Positions 11,106 through 24,700 of a DNA stretch of 64,000 nt are shown in pieces. The translations under genes were made by a program, and so were the position numbers. The notes below the pieces were generated by a model. The model saw only the letters and a list, made by a program, of their open reading frames with translations, did not search any database and had not been told where the DNA came from. Origin of the DNA: Cytauxzoon felis (lineage: Eukaryota > Apicomplexa > Aconoidasida > Piroplasmida > Theileriidae); contig JAIQCW010000063.1 of NCBI GenBank assembly GCA_020283715.1, positions 26,944 through 90,943 of the forward strand. The letters run 5' to 3'. Each line of letters begins with the position of its first letter. The stretch's first letter is position 1.

Positions 11106-14100
11106 ATGCTAAATGAAACAAAATTTTCTCTGGAAAGATTGAAAAATTCTTATAATGGCCATTTCACTAAGGAAGCTGTCTTTAACGATTTATATCATTG
11201 CATATATGGATTCAATGACAAAAACATTATTCAAAAACATATATCAGATTTGAACGGTTAGTTGCACATTGTTTTATGATTTTACCGGTAATTAGGTCCA
11301 ATCGGATTTTGTTCTACTAAATGGCTAGAGGATACGATTGCAGTTAAATGTTATGATTGTGAATACGATAGTACTTGTGCCATTTGTCGTATGTTTAATG
11401 ACTGTTGATAATGACATAAACTAGTTGAATGTTTTTTTAATTCTAATCATGATGGGCACGAGTTTCAATTATGCAGGACGTCTGGTGGTTGCTGTGGTAT
11501 ATATTCCGTAATTTCATTTACATTTATTCATAGATTGTGGCGACGTCGGTTCTTGGAATTCCAAAGGTTCATGTCACAAACATATGGGTTATTTGACATG
11601 TGAAGACGAAAGAAATAGTCTTGACCATTTCAATGAATTGTTTTTGGATCGTCTTGATTCATTTCTAACACAAATAATCAACCATATCTCAGAATATATA
11701 AAAACACTAAATCCGGCTGATGAACTATTTGTTAAAATTTTGCTTTCTTTTTTGAATGATTTTATGAAATATATACCATCTTATAGGTAATTTTAACTGG
11801 AATCTTATTTAATTAATAATCAGATATATAATTAATCTTGTTGTAGATGATTCTATTTTAATAAGTTGGATGTTGAATCATAGTATTCTATCTAATGAAC
11901 TTCAAAAGGTAATTAGTATAAAATCTATCTATCTATATATATATATTGCAGTCCTTTAATTCGTTGTATCTCACATTACTAACATCACTTTCATTTAAAC
12001 GCAGATTTTCTGATTTGTTTGTAGGTCAATTTTATAGTATTTGTAATTGATTATATTTAGGCCTCGCTATATAACGAAATTGTATGCCCATTAAACGAAA
12101 TTCATAATGGTTGGTTACATATATACAAAAAAAATTATAATTTATCAGAATGGCATTTGTGTAATTTATCAGTACAATTATTTACTTATCCCACAATAGC
12201 ATTTGAGCTTCTTAGCAAATCGTTTATTGATATTTGCCTAGCTCCCATTTTTAACTTAAACTTAGATAATAGTGGTTTATCTACGATTCAACTTGATTCA
12301 TTTGATAGGGTTAAGTTCAGGTATTTTTCTTTAATAACTTTGCCTAATTTATGATAATTTAGTCTCTATATTCGTGTTATTACAGATTTAACCTATCTTT
12401 TAAACCATAAATCTGTATTTAGACTAATATTAACGGAACATAAAATACAACAAACAATATTTAAGCTTCTTTTGTTACATAATAATATGAATACAAAAGA
12501 AAGGGAAAACAAAGAACATATTTCTCTCGATGATATAGGTATTTTTCAGTTTTTTTACAAATTGCAATTTTCAAGTATATTCGCTTGGTTTCGCAATTGA
12601 ACAGAATTTGCACTTATCATTAAGGTCGTTCTCTGAATACTGTAAATGTGTACCTGATCATGAAAAAGTAGATCTTATTAGATTTTATGGGAGTTTCAAT
12701 GATTTTGTTCTTGAAAATTTAGCTGTTTTAAGGTTATCTAAAGGTAATAAACTTAAACGTTCCTTTCATATTCCAGTTGTTCGATTTTTTGGTTATATCA
12801 TAGACTTCAATTATGTACGGACAGCCGCTATCAAATTTATCATATCTATGTGTCGCAAAAAATGAAGACATGATGAACCATCTAACCAATAACTTTCCAA
12901 ATTTTTATGAATATGGAGGGAACAAGGAATCCCCAAATTTCAATGAATGCGATGCGTCAATATTAGACGTTTTCCATATAGACGTTTTAAAATTTGTCAT
13001 TCATTCTGTTGTTGACGTAACCAAGTTTTCAATGGAAATTAAACAAAATTTATGGATATATAATGGAGAATCTATGCATGATCAAAGGGATGATTATTAT
13101 GATTCACAATTACATTCTTTTGACACAATTGCACTTCAGTTGGCAGTTGTATTTTTGGGAATAAAACAAATGAATGGATGTGATGTAGATGTAATTTCCC
13201 AACTGATTTATGAGGTTTTTGAGCTTGATACAGTACCAATAATTACAAATACATATGATATGGTGTATATGAATGGATTATTGTTTCCCGAGGAACGGAT
13301 GAATTGCAATGTAAAAGATGAGGATTGTTCCGGAACAAATTCACCTGGTGATGTATATTTCAAGATAAATCTTTTGTACACTCTTTTAAAGACGATAATT
13401 GTGGATATAAGATATCTTGAAATAATTTCGATACCAAGAAAGGTATTAAAGGATGAGTTTATACTTAGAGGTGTTCCTTTGATTAAAGCTGATGTGATAA
13501 ATACTTTAATTAAAGGTAATAATGAGTTTGTAAATCTTGTTAAGGAAACTAAAAAACATTGGAAACACCATCCTAAGATGATCGAAATTATTGAAGAAGT
13601 AGCTTCCATTGATTATTCAACAGTTTCTGACAAGACATATGTCCGTTTAAAGCCAACCTCATACAAATTTGTTGACATACTATGGTCATATGGATCGCTT
13701 ATTCCGTCAATTAGTAATGAATCAATTGAGTCTTATAACATTAGTTTATTAGGTTATAATTTGAGGGCAGAAATGAGTAGAGAATATGTGGATTCTATGG
13801 ATTTAATAATTAATTGTATAAGTGGTAACCGTTGTTTTATTATAATTTTGCTACTTTTTATGAATATATCTTCGGTTGGTTCTTGGTACGACGATGATAC
13901 TAATCCCCGAGTTTGCACTATCATAGACTTTTTGTATCATGACGGAACAATCACCAATGATGTGAATTTAAAAAATTTCAATGGGCAAATTGATACAAAG
14001 TGCGGTGAATCTATTATGTTTGCTATTAAAATACTATATAATCTAATGGATATATTTCCTGATTACTTTCGTTTTATTGTAAAAAAGTTGTTACATTTGT

Positions 14101-17100
14101 TTGATCGTGTATTTAACGCAATAAATAACGAAATTTTAAAGAAGATGTTGACTTATTTTTTTAATTTATTGAAGAATAAATTTTCCAGTGATTCTGATTA
14201 CAATTTAATAAACCAAAACGTTACCAGTAGTGTAGATGGTATTAAAGAATTACAAAATAGAATGATACATCGTATATTGAAGCAACATAAATCATTTGAA
14301 TGTAATATTGGAGAGGTAGATTCATCATCCATAGATATTAATAATGAATCGGTTCATTGTATTTTATGTAAACAAGTGATTGATGAATACAGTGGAATGT
14401 CAACTATGTGTTATATATCTACAAATAACGTATTGCGAAGATGTGCTTCATCAAAACTAACGGAAGACAAAGATTTGTATTCTGACATAGTAGTCAAATC
14501 AGCATTGCCGTTACAATCGTCCATTATATCATCCTGTGGTCATTTTACACATACTACGTGTATTTATAAGCACGTAAAAACACAACATAGGCTAAATACG
14601 ACGGATCTATATGATTTAAATAAACCTTTTGATGAGTTTTTCTGTCCAATGTGCAAGTTTTTATGCAATTTTGTTCTGGAATACATACCAAATGATTTCA
14701 AAAATGAACGTAAGAGCCAAAAATACCCAAAATCTTTAGAATCACAGATGAAATTAAATTTCCTATGTAAATCAAGTTGGAGATATCCCTATGGTACTAA
14801 ATGGATTCCATCCCCTATATATGGTAAATATGAAGTTCATCCACATGTTATTTATCATTTGTCACTTACCAATGGGATATCAAATATGGATTCATATGAA
14901 GAATCAAATGGTTTTATCGATGAACTATCGCTAGACACTAATGTAAAATCATTTATTCTTGAATGTGATGATTGTGTAAGCATGAAAGAACTTGATTATG
15001 ATTTAGACAAATGTAAATGTACGGCATATTCTATCACAAGGGAAGCTATTTTAAATAAAAGCCTTCTAATTAACGAGACATGTACAGCATTGGTAGATGA
15101 TATATGTAATCATCTGATTGAAAATTGGGATTCTTATAGACACAAATTATCTAATTTGATAAATATTTCTGATATAAACATCATTAATTCATTTCCAATA
15201 ATCTTAACAAGCTCATACTGTAAATCCATCTTTACTTCATTTCGTCTTTTTTTTGGAATACAGAATTGGAGAAATTCGAACGTGGGTATTATGGTAGACA
15301 AAAAATTTTGGTTGTTATATAATGAAATTCTTTCTGTCTGCACTCTACGTCGTAATAGTTTATCACTGTCAAACCCTTTACTCATACAACTGATAAGAAA
15401 TTTATATTACAAAGGTATTGAGCACAATTACAGCTATAAAATGGACTCTGATTGGATTAATTTTAGCCAAAAAATTGAACTTGATCAAACATATTTTGAT
15501 GTTTCACCACATGATATGATATATCCGGATATAGATGAGTACGATGATATCTCAAATTGCCCTTGTTCTCATACCAGCATTTTAAGACTATTACTAACTA
15601 ACCTAGACTATTCACAACTATTGTCGCTTTCGAAGTCATTGCAGTTGAACGTCAACACATCTAAATATTATTATGAGTCCTGTAATATGAAAAGAGGAAG
15701 TTCATCTCTTAAAAATGATAAAGAGAAGACTAAATTACACGAAATTTATAGCATGAGTTCATTGCTTTGTCCTTGGTCATTTGATTTTATTCGAGAATTT
15801 ATTTTATTTTTCCTTTCGAATAACACTGCTACAATCGAAGATGTAAAAGGTCATCTTTACTATTTCATCATTGTAGGAACTGTTCAAATTTTGAATAGAT
15901 TTATGATCAAACTCGTAAATGATAGCTACAAAAATTTTATTGATAGGGCATCAAAATCTAATGAGAAGATAGGATTTACAATCGCTAAGAGAAACTTTCT
16001 TCATAAACTATTTTCTAGTTACTTTATTGGTTTCTTTGAATCAGCTGAGTTTCCAATAGACGCTATGCATCGTATCGAGTGGATCGACTTTGAGTCTAAT
16101 TTATCAGAATATAGAAGATTTAATGGATATATCGACGTTGATAATAAAAACATTGGTACAAACCATGACCAATCATTCAATTCGACTGGTGAAATATTAT
16201 CAAAGGCTATTCCAATTGCTCTGAAAATGAGAAATATCCATGATAAAACCGTTGAATCACTTACAGAACCCATACCCAATAATGACTCCAGTATTGATGA
16301 ATTTTTGGTAAAACAGATAATCAAATTGAACAATATCAGAAAAATGCACCAACTTTTATCATATGGAGTTGATAATAATGATATTATAACTGCAATAGGT
16401 TCTATCGATATAAATGAACACAAGAAGATAAAACTCGATGAAAACACTTCTATTGATAATATTGCTTCAGACATATTTGTTGATACAAAGCAAATGAATA
16501 ACCGTATCACTAATAAAAAGCAATCATATGGAACCATTGATATAATTAAAAGAATAAACAAGTTATTATATCGCAATCATACAAACAATGCTTTTTTTGA
16601 GACTATTAAATTCCATATCCCTCAATCAGTACATATTTTGGACTTACTTACGGATCATTTTTTAGGAGATTTATCTCAACTTAAAGCATTTATTAAAGGT
16701 AGAAATACTGATTTGGAATTTTATTCTTATGTAGAATACATTTATAATCGCTCGATTTACGATTTAGCGAAAAACGGATATCTGAATAATGAATATGTAG
16801 CAGATTTCGATGTATTTAGAAGAATTTTGGAGGAAAAATTGGTACTATTCTTGGATATCTCATTTTGGGTTATTTCAAGTATATTTACTAAGGATAAGGA
16901 ATTAATAACCAAGGTATCGAATAGCCACCTCAATGACAATAAAAGTAGATTTATCTTTTTATTTGAAGCTTTAGGATTGAGTATTAATCCGAATGATACC
17001 TGGAATATCTTAATGACGTTATTCAGTGACGTCTACAAGAAACAAATGAAATTTAATCGCATATGTAATGTGGAAATAGATCCACCTATCATTTCCAATT

Positions 17101-17630
17101 ATCAATATATTGATTTTTCGGCCCACCTTTATGAATTTAATTGGGATTTGATAAGATGTACGAGTAACAGAAAATGCCACAATTGTGGACTAAATCCATC
17201 TAATCCACTAGTCTGCCTTTTATGTGGAACTATAATATGCTCTAATAGCAGTTGTTGTCATCACATGAAAGAATCGAATATATCAAGATATTTACCTTCT
17301 CTGGATCGGGTCAATGTTAGCCACGATTTTAGCGATTTCGATCATATTTATTCTGACGAAGTAATCGCCCACTCAAAAATTTGTGGCGGAGGTCAGGCAG
17401 TTTATGTTTCTCCTTATTATTGCTGCACATTTTATATAGATGAGAAGAAAAGATGCATTTTACAATCCATATATACAGACAATTATGGAAACGGTGATTT
17501 ACATGGAAAAGTTTATGGTGATGTTAAGCTTTCAAAAATAAGATTGCAAAATATAACCAGCACATTCTGTTCAGGAAGATTGGCAAACGATATGAACATA
17601 CTTAAACACACATTTAATACGTTTAATTAA
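11106..17630 (+). CDS. UBR1: UBR-box / RING ubiquitin ligase, UBR1-like N-recognin
   Basis: The start ATG at 11106 (MLNETKFSLERL) lies in a first exon that ends near 11256. Several small exons follow, then a large one reaching TAA at 17628-17630. The UBR box is spread over exons 2-4: CYDCEYDSTCAIC, then ECFF..H..GHEF, then GGCCDCGDVGSW and GSCHKH. A UBR1-like helical region follows (SFHIPVVRFF). A RING-H2-like finger lies at about 14355-14660: CILCKQV, SSCGHFTHTTC and FFCPMCKF. The extreme C-terminus has the cysteine-rich UBR1 cap: CHNCGLNPSNPLVCLLC and ICGGGQAVYVSP. Known role: recognition of N-degrons and ubiquitination. The frame changes near 12776-12803, best explained by a very short intron. 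I saw no ClpS-like N-domain. Confidence 0.9.
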
Positions 17631-17685
17631 AACACTTACGTACGTATGTAAGCACTACATTTTAAATCGGTTAAAGTATCATATA

Positions 17686-18453
17686 ATGTATACATATTCT
17701 AGGTATGATCATATATTTAGACAATTTTCTATAAGTGGTAAACCATCCAGGGAGCAATTAGCGCCGTTACCTGCTCCACCTCCTCCTAAGCGACCTATAG
17801 GCCATAGAGGTATCAGAGTAAATATGCCATTTCATGCTACCATATAGGAAATCACGAGCATAAAAAAATATTGTATGATCCAGTTTATCCTAAATCTAAG
17901 GTATAGCTCAAATAAATGGTGAAAATTGTTTGTTTAGGTTCCGTCTGCTCTCGTTCCCAGATTTCCAATTGACTGGAGAAATGCTGGAAGATTTATCATT
18001 TGTTCTGCCATGGCAAAGCTAGAGGGAAAAAGACTTTATAATCACTCTCAATCCTTGAGATTCCAATCTAAAACTCATTGCGGAACGGCTTGTGGTATTG
18101 TGTGTAGGCATTCGTCTTACAGATGTTTGTGTGTTTGGAGATCTAAAGGTACATTTTCACACGTTTTTAACATAGATTCCGTTTTGAATTCATTTAAAGG
18201 ACCTATTTACACGAAATCTCCATTGTTTACCACGCCTTACTTAGTTGCTAGGAAAAATACGGAAAAATCAAACGCACTGACTAAAGGAGATGATGATAAA
18301 TTTAACATTATCAAAAAAACGTACAGGTATAATCAATTTAATGATAGAGAAAAATTTAACACTAGCGTGTTTAAGGATGTTCCATGCTATGAAGAAGAGC
18401 GTGATGAAGTTTTCGATGTAAGACATACGCCATTGCCACCACAAGGCCACTGA
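17686..18453 (+). CDS. conserved-looking basic protein of unknown function
   Basis: Three exons join in frame: ATG 17686 to about 17811, an intron of about 39 nt starting gtatcag, a short middle exon, and an intron near 17900-17938. The last exon ends at TGA 18451-18453. The protein has about 230 residues. It starts MYTYSRYDHIFRQF and contains a proline stretch, LAPLPAPPPPKRPIGHRG. It then has FPIDWRNAGRFIICSAMA, several cysteines (CGTACGIVCRH; YRCLCVW), and a charged tail ending HTPLPPQGH. I recognise no domain. The basic, Arg-rich N-terminus would fit a mitochondrial protein, but that is a guess. It follows the UBR-ligase gene by 55 nt on the same strand. Confidence 0.6.
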
Positions 18454-18494
18454 ATATCGTTATATATGCTTATATAAGTGTTGTATTCGCGACC

Positions 18495-18600
18495 ATTTAG
18501 CTGGAACGTTTTTATTCCTTAATGGCTCCATGGTTCCAAAATCCATCTCCCCAAAACTAATACCCTACGCTCTCGTAGGCTTGTATACTAGTACTCGCAA
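18495..18600. other. GC-richer intergenic segment with two potential hairpins
   Basis: The segment lies between the converging ends of the unknown protein gene and UTP10. It is visibly richer in G+C than its surroundings. Two perfect inverted repeats are present: TGGAAC at 18502-18507 with GTTCCA at 18533-18538, and CCTACG at 18564-18569 with CGTAGG at 18574-18579 around a 4-nt loop. It does not match U1, U2, U4, U5, U6, SRP or tRNA features I know. It could be a structured 3' UTR or an unannotated ncRNA. Strand is undetermined. Confidence 0.4.
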
Positions 18601-18745
18601 TATTACTGTTTATTTATACAATGATATATATACATATAAAGTGAGTATATGGCTAATAGTGTATATTTCGAGTAATGTTTAATATTAAAAGAAAAATGTG
18701 ATTGGTCGAGATGGTATATCGGACAAATAATTCAATTTAATAATT

Positions 18746-21700
18746 TTAATCATTAGATTCTATCATGCTTTGAATCTTAACATCAAGTTCTTGTGCATAT
18801 GCTTGTACAACAGCAGAATCATCATATAATAACTCTCCGATCTCAGGTAAAATATTTTTAATTGTCGAAGATAAATGTATGTTGGCTTTGCTCCAAAGAA
18901 AGTTTAGAATTTTCAAGCAGGCTAACTTTACAGCTCGCGATCTTTTAGCCAAGTTTTCGGATATGCATAACTCAATTTTGATAACCTAGTGTAATTAGAT
19001 TTAAAAAACAATGTATTACCTTTTCATCAGAATTACAACTACCATAAATTAACTCAATAATCGTATTCTCCATGTTAGAAACCCATATTCTCGTAATGTT
19101 TGATTCGACATTGTTGATGTCTTGTGAATACTCCGGTAATAAATCAAATAGTAATATACACTTTCTGATTATTGGAATCCATTTATTTAAGCAAATATCT
19201 GGCAGATCGTCTAATAAAAATCTTAATGGGTTTGAAATTAAACGTACTATCTTCGTATCCTAATGTTTTGACGCATTGAGAAATGCATGATAGTGCCAAA
19301 ATAGCATTGCTATACCACATCATTACATTATCCAGGATAATATGCTATTACACAGATATTTTAAAAATTGTTTTAAAAAACTTACGGTTTTAACGAAAGT
19401 CTTATTTACTTCACTACATGACATACATAAAGAAAGAACATCACCAATGTATTGATATATCCTTGGAACCAAAAATTTTGACAAACCGCGGCCACCGAAC
19501 TCGTGTAATACTACATTTATAATACGAAGGAATAAACGATTCCTAACATCCAAGTTGAAAAGTTTAGGGAAGTCTGCAGGATCTAATGAGGGCAAATCAT
19601 TGAAATTCAGAAGTCTATTATGAATGAATATGTTTAATAAGTGTAACATACTTAATATGAGCCTCTAATAAATCAACAATATTCTCAGATGCAATTATGC
19701 CAAAGTAATAAATAGAAAATGTAATGAATGAATCTTCAAATTTATTAACATCGATATCGCCATTTTGTTGTGAAATTGATGAAAACATATATGTGGAAAT
19801 ACATTCCTTTTGCTCAATAGTACTCGTTAAATTATGTTCTTTAAACAATCTATTGAGTGCCAATATAATATTAAATGTGGTATCGTCAAGTAAATTTGAA
19901 TGTATTGTATTGACGAATAATTCGTATGAAATATCAAACGAACACTTTACTGCGATAAAATAAACAGTTTTTAGGTCATCTGTAAACTTATAATTTAATT
20001 CCCTACATTTAAGATTAATTGATATCATTCTTAACAATTTTGTTATTAAATTTAGTGTTTCTGTGCACGACTTTGAATCTACTCCAATAATCATATTTAA
20101 CAATATATCAATATTAACTTTAATAGCAGAATAGTATGCCAAGAGTGTAACTAAATTCAATTCTGTAAAATATTTGAACATGTAACTGTCAGATATATTT
20201 TCTCCATAAGTTTCCGCACGATCTACAACCTTGTCGACATTAACACCCATATACTCATTAAACACAGTGTCACACATATCTTTAGCACCAATTGTATAAA
20301 TAAAATTGTCAGAAATACCATGATTAGAATATAAAATATATGACAACATGTTTTTATAAAAATCGTCTCCGAAAATAAAAGTGAAGGAATTTAGTAATGA
20401 TAACAACCCTAATAGTACTGAATTGTGGATGAACAATGAGAATTTACATTGGTCAACTAATGTTGATAATTTATTAGATATATTAAATAGATATTCATCG
20501 TATGCAACGTCTAATCCTAACATTTTTGTGCTTGATAATGAAATCAGAAATTTAATAGAAAATATCAAATCGGTAAATACACATCTGTATTCACTGGAAT
20601 CATATTTCAATGAATAAACCTTGGTGAAAACATCTGAAGATAAACTCAACAATTGCCGTAACTCATCAGTAGAGATTTTGGGCAATGAAACATAGTACGA
20701 CCATACTAATTTCCTATACTTTAACCTTGTAGACATTCCTCTTGAAAAATAGTCAATATAATATAAGAAATCCAACAATATTGTACATAAATGTGTAGAT
20801 ATTCTATCAATCTCTCTTTCTAACTTTTTTGGATTACTAGAACTTATCTACATATATAATAATAATGATAACTATAAACTCACTCTATTATTCATGATGG
20901 ATAACGTTTCCAATAAGTAGTCAGCAACCCAATCGGATGCACGCAAATCAAGCTTACAATCTCTGGACCAAAAATTGTTTTCAATAAATAAATTATATTC
21001 TTCATCATCGGATGAGTATAAGTCACAAAAGAGAATTATTGAACCATATATAATTCTAATATAACATTTATTAGAATTCAACCTAAGCATATCATAATAT
21101 TAATAATGTAAACTAGCCTTAACATATGAGTAATTATGCCCATTATGAGACTACACACATTGTTAGAGCATACTTCTTCTTCTTTATCATTTATCTTTCT
21201 CCTTTTAGAGTGAAGGTTTAAGGGACCATACGACCTAAATAGTACCTAAATATAAAAACTAATTAGTAAAAATTTTAACAAACCAATGAAATTAACAAAA
21301 CGTGCAAAAATTCTGAAATATTTCTGTAATTTAAGTATGACTTTGAATTCCTATTATGAAAGGATTCCAGAGAATCATCAAGTACAAAATAACATGGAAA
21401 CGATTCAATAATTTTTGATATAAACTTTAATATCCTGAAAACTACATTTGGTTTTAGTTCATGAGATTTATTTTTTTTAGCAAGATCAGTTAATTTAGTT
21501 AACCCAGATAATCTTTCACATTTTTTAAACAATTTTATATCCATCAATTCAAATGAAACAAATGTGACTAACCAAAGAACGCTAGATAAAATTGACACAT
21601 GATTTTCTAACTCTTTCATGATATCAAAGCATAATAACTCGCATTCTGGGGTTGACAGGTCGAAGGAAAGATAAATACAACTAGACAACCAGAATATATG

Positions 21701-24700
21701 AATATAATTAGAGATATCATCAGAATCGCTACTAAATGTTTTACCTAACATTATCAAATCATGTACAATTTCCCCACTAGAATAAATAACTACCGTGTCC
21801 AATATCACCTCCCTGGAAATAGTTTGAATAGAATTGGTAGAATTATGGGAATACTCTTTAATGGAAACGATAAGCATATTTCTGAAAAATGGCCGTATCA
21901 TATCAAAAACCGTAGAACCTAAAACATTTATGCAGCTGTTTATAAATGATTGTGTATCACCAGAAATGGACATCGAATAGTCATATATCTCTTGGCAAAT
22001 CAATCTGTTTATTGTAAAATAAAATACATTCAAATAATTATACATGTCACAGACAATCGAATCCGCAACATCAACATTTTTCATACATTCCGTAGCATAA
22101 AACAACAGTTTTTTTGTATTTTCAGTTACAAATAATTGGACTTTCGAATCATTTATACTTGTTCCTATCAATAACTTTACCAAAATAGTACAAAGTATTA
22201 CAACAGTTACATGTGTATCATATCGAGCCTCAATTGTTATATTGAACAATTTATTCAACGTACTCAGAGAATCTATATATTTAATTAATGTCGTCAAAAA
22301 TGCTTCTGTAGATTTTGGAGGTACGTATTGGAGATTATATATAGATGGCAATATTTTGGGTAAACACTTTTGGGTATCCCTGTTAATATTAAAGATCCAA
22401 GTTATCACAGTCAATCTGTTTACACTGTCAAGATATTCATAATATTTAATAAATGAGCCAGCAATGCTTATCTTCGTATCATCATTAAATTTCCAAAAAT
22501 TACCACCAGCAAATCCATACAAGCACGCGACACACGAGTCACTTGCAACGTCTTTTAACCCATTCAACTGGTAAAAAAATCCATCGGTGGGCACAAATTG
22601 ATGATATCCAGATGTGTCATGGTATCTTCTACAATATTCTGTTATGTCACCTAGGGCTTTCAATACGAATGGACACAAAGATTCATTGGTAATGTTTAAA
22701 TTGCCAGTGCAACATGAAATGGAAGTAATACAGGAAATAAGTGATAAAAAAGATAGGTTGTTTTTAATATTAGTTATATTAAAACTGTTATTATTGGCAT
22801 CGTCAATTGTTTCTTGAATTAAATGATCCAAATTATACATAATCTTCAACTTAGCATCACTCAAATATGACAGTTCTCTGTAATATGCCTCTGATATAAT
22901 AATGGTCAAAGATACCAGTGTATCAGTATCAAATATCGCAAAATTAGCATTGGCAACCATATTAAATAGCAACAACCATCCAAAGTATAGATCACGCTTA
23001 CAATAATCAGTGAGAATGTTAATAAACGTTTTACTTGTGGTCGATATAACTTTAGGTCTGTTCTTACCCGTAATTAAATATTTACACCAGTTTTCTAATG
23101 AATCCACTATTTTCAAGTAATCTGTATTCAGCTGTTCGAAAGGTGTTACATCAATTAAGGGATAAGAACAATATGTTTTCATCGATTTATCACTAGTTTT
23201 TACATGCTTGGTATCTTTGTATACTTTACAAAGTGACAAAATCAACGAGGCAGAACTGGAACGAACATCTTTATCAATATGTGAAAGAAATATTAACGAG
23301 TTTACCAACACATCAATATAAATTATTGAAGATGATTTTGGATCATTTCTCATAATCAGTAAACAAATAACTTCTATGGATCTTATACCGTTTAATATAA
23401 CTTTTAATGAAGAAGTGGAGTCTATTGTTCCTAAGGTGAATACCCTATCACTGTTCCTATCCATTAGCATATATAAGGCAGTAGTTTCGTTATTTTTAAC
23501 TAGACAATTGAAGACAGGTTGAATCGAATAATTTGAAAATATTAAATAAATAATTTGGAAAACATTACGAGATACATCGAAGCATCGCGTTCTAACATTA
23601 CATATTACAGAACCGTTTTCCTTTAATAAATCAACAGAATCTCCTATGTTGTATGTTTCGTCAGAATAACCATCTGGATTCAACATAATAGCAGAAATCC
23701 TACAACATCCAAAAATATGTTTGAGCCATAAAGAAACGGGCTGTTTCATGGTATGAGCATAATTATTAATTGTATTAATAAAATCCTGTACCAAAATATC
23801 ATCGGATAATATTATAAGTATTTGTTCAACTAATACTGGTTTGCTAAAATTATAGTCACATAGGCAATTAGTAGACAGAATAGATACCTTCAGAAATGCT
23901 CTAAAAAAATTCCAGAGTAAATCACCAGCGTAATAGAAATTGCATGACTTGATTAATGTATATACTCTTTTCGCTATCAATGTAGAAATTACATGTGAAC
24001 TCTTAAGTTGATTATCAGATAATTTCTTGCTGTATGTGATTGATTGTAAAGAATATAGAAGAAAACACAGAATCCACCTGCTGTATAATGTGGGTACAGA
24101 ATCAAACTTTATATTATTAGTATCGTATAATATATAATCATATACATCGGACACTTCGCCTGAGTTGTTGTTTAAATCCAAACAACTATATTTTGAGGTC
24201 ACTAAATAGTGAATTGAAGATAACAAGTTATAACCAATTTCAAGAAGCAAATTAGCATCTAATTTATTGACATCTATAGAATTTAAATTAACAATGTTAC
24301 TAGAAATACGACTGAATTCGTTATTATATCGTTTAAATGCAATGTTTAAGAAAACCATTAAATGGATCAATGAACCATTCAAAATTTTCCTTTCATTACT
24401 GGAGGACACAACATACACATTGTCCAACAAAGTAATAGAGGTTAATAATCGTTCATTCAAATCCATATTTTCGCTTATTATTTTAACAAATGAGACAAAA
24501 AATGGATCCATATCAATCAAAAATGAACCTTTTATATCTTTTACAACAAAATCCACATTATTTAACAAGATATTATCAATTTCATTCAATATGTTTTGAA
24601 TGTGGGCTAACAATGCAACGATTAAAATGTTTCTGGGTATACCTAGACATATCTGAATATTGTTACACAACTCTATTGATAGTTTTTTGTCCTTCAGTGT

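Noticed and set aside
13208..13609. 133-codon minus-strand frame inside the UBR-ligase gene
   Set aside because: It lies antisense to a coding region with clear family features and has biased composition. Mirror frame.
16019..16576. 185-codon minus-strand hydrophobic frame
   Set aside because: Antisense to the UBR-ligase exon; hydrophobicity arises from reading Asn/Asp/Lys codons backward.
17781..17830. Proline-codon run in the unknown protein as a repeat region
   Set aside because: Only a single short run of prolines, no tandem unit.
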